The notes beneath the pieces are model-generated. The model did no database searches, was not told the origin of the DNA, and was given only the letters and a program-made list of their open reading frames with translations. A DNA stretch of 64,000 nt from Populus alba (taxonomy: Eukaryota; Streptophyta; Magnoliopsida; Malpighiales; Salicaceae): the NCBI RefSeq assembly GCF_005239225.2, contig NC_133300.1:2757875-2821874 (forward strand), read 5' to 3'. The position numbers and the translations under genes are program-made. This document shows positions 60,381-64,000 of this stretch, piece after piece; the stretch's first letter is position 1, and every line of letters starts with the position of its first letter.

Positions 60381-60897
60381 TTTTCATTACCATTTGGCCA
60401 AGAGTAATGGTCTCCATTAGTGCGATTGTCTCTGCAGATATGATTTCTTGGTTGAAGAGTGCAGTTTCAAAAGACGAGCAAAATGAAGAACCTACGAAGC
60501 ATTTCTCAGGCCATTTGGCCCGCCAAACCTAAAGTGAAATAGATATGTTTATTTGTTTTTGTATTTTAAAAATAATTTTTTATTTACTTCAAATTAATAT
60601 GTTTTTAGTATTTTCAAATTATTTTCATATACTGATATCAAAAATAATTTTTAAAAAATAAAAAAATATCATTAATATATATTTTAATACAAAATATTAT
60701 TTAAAAAACAACCGCAATCACAACCATACTGCTAAACCAAGCAAGAATCTACCCACCAAAGCTATCATAAAAAAGAGTGCATAAAAGGATTGAACAAAAT
60801 CTAGGTAAACAAGGTAAGTGATATATCCGCCAAAACTAGCATTTAGTGCTTAATTAACTGGTTGTTTTTTTCCCCATTAAAGCCATGCGATCCCTCC

Positions 60898-60906
60898 TAT
60901 ATATAA
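60898..60906 (+). promoter_or_regulatory. TATA box of SCR2
   Basis: TATATATAA, 111 bases upstream of the ATG at 61009, conserved with SCR1. Confidence 0.5.
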
Positions 60907-61008
60907 CACAGCAATCATCAAGAAGAACCTACGAAATATTTAGAGATAGAAACTCAAGCAATTGGCATTTGCAATCTAAAACATTTTCTCAGAATCATCC
61001 CAGAAGAT

Positions 61009-63248
61009 ATGGAGAAGTCTTCTTCATTCATGTTGGCTTTTTTTGGTCGTGCTATTGCTGGCAGCATCTTGTTAGTCTCTCTCTCTCTCTCTCTCAATTA
61101 GCGTATATATTTTATTTTATGCTAGATTGGTGGTTGATTTATGTCACTAGTTAGATCAATTTTTTTTAATATAAAAAAAATATTAAGATTATAGTAGCAT
61201 TTAAAAAATAAGAAAAATTTAAAACTCAGATCTTCAACTTAATTAGATCCAATATAAGAGTAGTTAATTTAATAATATGATAAAAAAAATGATAATAGAT
61301 AAATCGAGCAAAAAATAGTAATAATTAACTATAAAAAATGCAATGTGAGTATCATGAAAATATATCTCCTGGTATTCTTAAAAGGGTTTTATGATCTTAT
61401 TTCATAACAAAAATTAAAATTAAATAAGAATATAATGACTATAGAAAGCGAGACATAAAAAAAATTAAAACTTAATTCTAAGTAAATCAAATATTGAATA
61501 ATGAAATTGAATTTTTGTTATAAAAAAAAACAAAAAACCTACTCGGATCTACCCAAGTAGCCTGACAAATTCATGACTTGTTCATGACATTGGAATAACC
61601 TTATAGAAAGTAAATTGAATAACATAAAAAGCTTTATTATTAAACCAACCCAAATATTAAAAAAGCAAAATCTAAAATAATTTTTTTAAGAAAAAAAATA
61701 AAGTTAACATGTCAAACTCGTAACCTAATACATGAGATCAGGATAACCCTATAAAAAAATTAAAAAATAATGAAACAAAATCCTCAACAAAACCCAATAT
61801 TAAAGGATGAATAAAAAGAACCTAAAAAAGAAGCTAAATCAACTAGATTAACCTTCCAAACTTGTGATCTAGATTTCTGAGATTGGGATTAGCTCATAGA
61901 AGATAAACTTAATAAAATTATAAAACCAAACAAAATTCCATGAAGTGAGCAACTTATACTTATATTTGATTAATTAATTTAATTTAGTTAAAAAATAAAA
62001 TCTCTTTAAAAAGAGATAAATTTAACAAAGAATTATAAATAAAAAGACTTAAGATAATCCAAGTCATTTTTAAAATTTATAGAAAATCATACAAAAGGAA
62101 AATTAAAAAAAAAAAAAACCAACGGATATCAATATTTAATTAAATGAGTATTGAAAGATGAAATGAAAAAACAAGAGTCTAAAAAAAAGAAGAAGAAAAA
62201 AACAAGCAGGTGAATTTCTCACACCTAAACTGATCTCTCAAATTCGTAATCCATAAAATTATAAACTGGATTTTAATTAAGAAGTTCAATTCCTAACCAA
62301 TTTAATATTGAAGGATGAAACCAAATCTAAAATAAGACAAATAGTAACCAAATCTAAAAATAAGGTTGGAATTGAAGAAAAAGTTCTAATTTTATAAATT
62401 ATTTAAAATGAGACAAATAATAAAAAAAAAACATGAACCAAATCTAAAATAAAAAATAACAATGAAGGGTTGCTTTTAACAATTTTGAGGGTCATGTGCA
62501 AAAATCGAGGTGAAGAGAGAAAAAAAACAAAAAACAAAGAAAAAGATCATTGACCAAATCTAAGGTTAGCAAGCAAGATAAATCTAAAAACATCAACAAA
62601 CATTGTTTTTTTAGCTATAATATTTGTCGTATATGCTGCATGTTTACTACGGAGTGATGGTAGCGCTAGCACGTGTGATGCATGCACCAACTAATTTTAT
62701 TTTTTATAATTTTTATTTTATATTTATTAAAACACCGAATATTTCCTTATCCAACTTTATTATAATTAAAAAACCATAATGAAAATACAAAAAAAGCCTT
62801 TGAACACCAATTAAACAAAAATGTGTTTTCAAGGTAATATAGTCATTTTCACCGTGTTTTTAAAAAATAAAAAATCTACTTATTCTAAGTTAATCTAAAA
62901 GTAACTAATGAATCTTGTAGAAAGATCATTTTACCTCAACTAGCTAGTTCATCATTTTTTTTTTTTTTTTTTGAAGAGTAAAATAACCATTATATTGTTT
63001 CAATAAACAATGAGTCCTCTCACAATAAATATTCTAGTTTTTGTCAATGAATCCTTTTTTATTTCCTGAAGAATACTATGTTGAGTAATATTTTTGAAAC
63101 ATGAACAATTGCAGGTTCACACATGGTAGCAGCAAGAGGCCCAATTGCTGTGTTCAGCTGCCATGTCCCGCAAGACTGTGTGGGCAAAAATTGCATGTGT
63201 GGAACATTTTGCACTTGTATGTTTAACAGATGCACTTGTAGTGTTTGA
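61009..63248 (+). pseudogene. Small secreted cysteine-rich peptide gene SCR2, frame broken as in SCR1
   Basis: Exon 1 is 61009-61070, the intron 61071-63114 (2044 nt), and exon 2 63115-63248. Both exons are identical in sequence to SCR1, including the seven-T run (61038-61044) that throws the signal-peptide exon out of frame with the eight-cysteine exon. The intron differs mainly in homopolymer lengths. A retrotransposon LTR starts 46 bases after the stop codon, so the original polyadenylation region is displaced. Function is unknown. If either gene is used, the product would be a secreted, disulphide-rich peptide. Confidence 0.55.
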
Positions 63249-63293
63249 TATGTGGATGTAACAATAAACTAAATGTTTCAATAAAGTTCAAGC

Positions 63294-64000
63294 TGTCATA
63301 ACCCAATTTTGGGTTATTCCCCAAATTTCACTTTTTTTCAAAATAAAAATCAAAAAAATAAAACAAAGGCTGGCAACGTGGAGAAGATAGGTCGGGAAAT
63401 AAAGCTGCAATTTTTAGAGGAATTTCAAGGCCTAATTGTACCCTATTATGCCCAAGAATAGAAAAATGCAAATTCGAAGGTAAAATTAAACGATTATTGG
63501 ACGAATTTGCATAAAAATTAAGTCCAATGACATAATTAAATTTTTAATGGGCCAATTTGATTTAATCATGGGCCAAATTAAATTTTAATTATGTTTAAGA
63601 ATTAATTTAGGTCTAATTGAAGGATTTAATTAAGTGCAAGGACTTAATTATACTTTAAGTGGGTCAAATTAATTTTATTTGGGGCTTAATTGGTGAAAAA
63701 ATTAAATTTGGGAGCCTGATTTAGGCTTAATTAAGAAGATTGGAATTTTAAGAGACCAAATTTAATTTTTTACCAAGTGAATTGATTGAAATTAGGGGCC
63801 AAAATTGCATTAAATCAAAGGTTTAGGGTCAATTAGGGGTTCCATTGAACTAATTTGAAAGAACGCGGACTAAATTGAAAAACGAAAAAAAAAAAAAAAA
63901 AAAAAAAAAAAAACAACAAATCGGCTGGTTACTGTTCACCTTCTTCCCCGCAAAGCTGCCCGAGTGGCAGACTTCCAGGCGCATTTTCTACCTCGTTTGT
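63294..64000 (+). mobile_element. LTR of a gypsy-like element, cut by the window end
   Basis: It starts TGTCATAACCCAATTTTGGG, containing the palindrome aacccaattttgggtt, directly after sequence shared with SCR1 up to position 2903. It continues with 'aattgggcc'-type words and a long A tract (63884-63912). The style matches the minus-strand LTR at 13392-16148, whose outer end is also palindromic. The far end and the target duplication are outside the window. Confidence 0.6.

Larger units (their letters stand above)
60386..63293. repeat. Segmental duplication, copy 2 (SCR block)
   Basis: Matches 1-2903 in order with small indels. The right edge is cut by an LTR. Confidence 0.9.

Overview
The window is nuclear DNA from a flowering plant. 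It is AT-rich and has spliced genes with GT-AG introns, plant-type CC-NB-ARC-LRR (CNL) immune receptor genes, an E6-like cell-wall protein gene, Ty1/copia and Ty3/gypsy-like LTR retrotransposons and many short AT-rich insertions. The gene set and repeat style suggest a woody eudicot such as poplar. That assignment is recollection and inference, not a database result.

Layout, left to right. Positions 1-2903 hold a two-exon gene for a small secreted cysteine-rich peptide (SCR1), followed by a decayed second copy of its last exon near 5.1 kb. Positions 5.6-8.7 kb are a patchwork of gene fragments, GC-rich tandem repeats and a TIR element. An intact E6-like gene lies on the minus strand (9018-10139). 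A 500-base assembly gap (12350-12849) borders a minus-strand gypsy-like element whose 2.76-kb LTR (13392-16148) carries a 29-bp minisatellite.

The rest is a CNL cluster. Gene A (20122-25839) looks intact and encodes about 1385 residues. Gene B (32890-41457) is a pseudogene with two nonsense codons, a full-length young Copia element (35017-40028) and a TIR element that replaces its 3' end. Gene C (52818-58510) is a near copy of A with two homopolymer insertions that break the LRR region. A and C lie in a segmental duplication (16149-26650 and 44590-59430). The second unit is interrupted by an older minus-strand Copia element (44719-49964). Orphan exon-1 pieces at 16987, 29645 and 50410 show further CNL copies that were lost.

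A second copy of the SCR gene (SCR2, 61009-63248) lies beyond gene C in a duplicated block (60386-63293) that matches positions 1-2903. Another LTR begins just after its stop codon (63294) and runs off the window.

Functionally this is a birth-and-death immune receptor cluster. One receptor looks usable, one is a recent near copy with possible frameshifts, and several are relics. The peptide gene at each end keeps an unusual eight-cysteine pattern, but both copies share the same one-base frame break in the signal-peptide exon.
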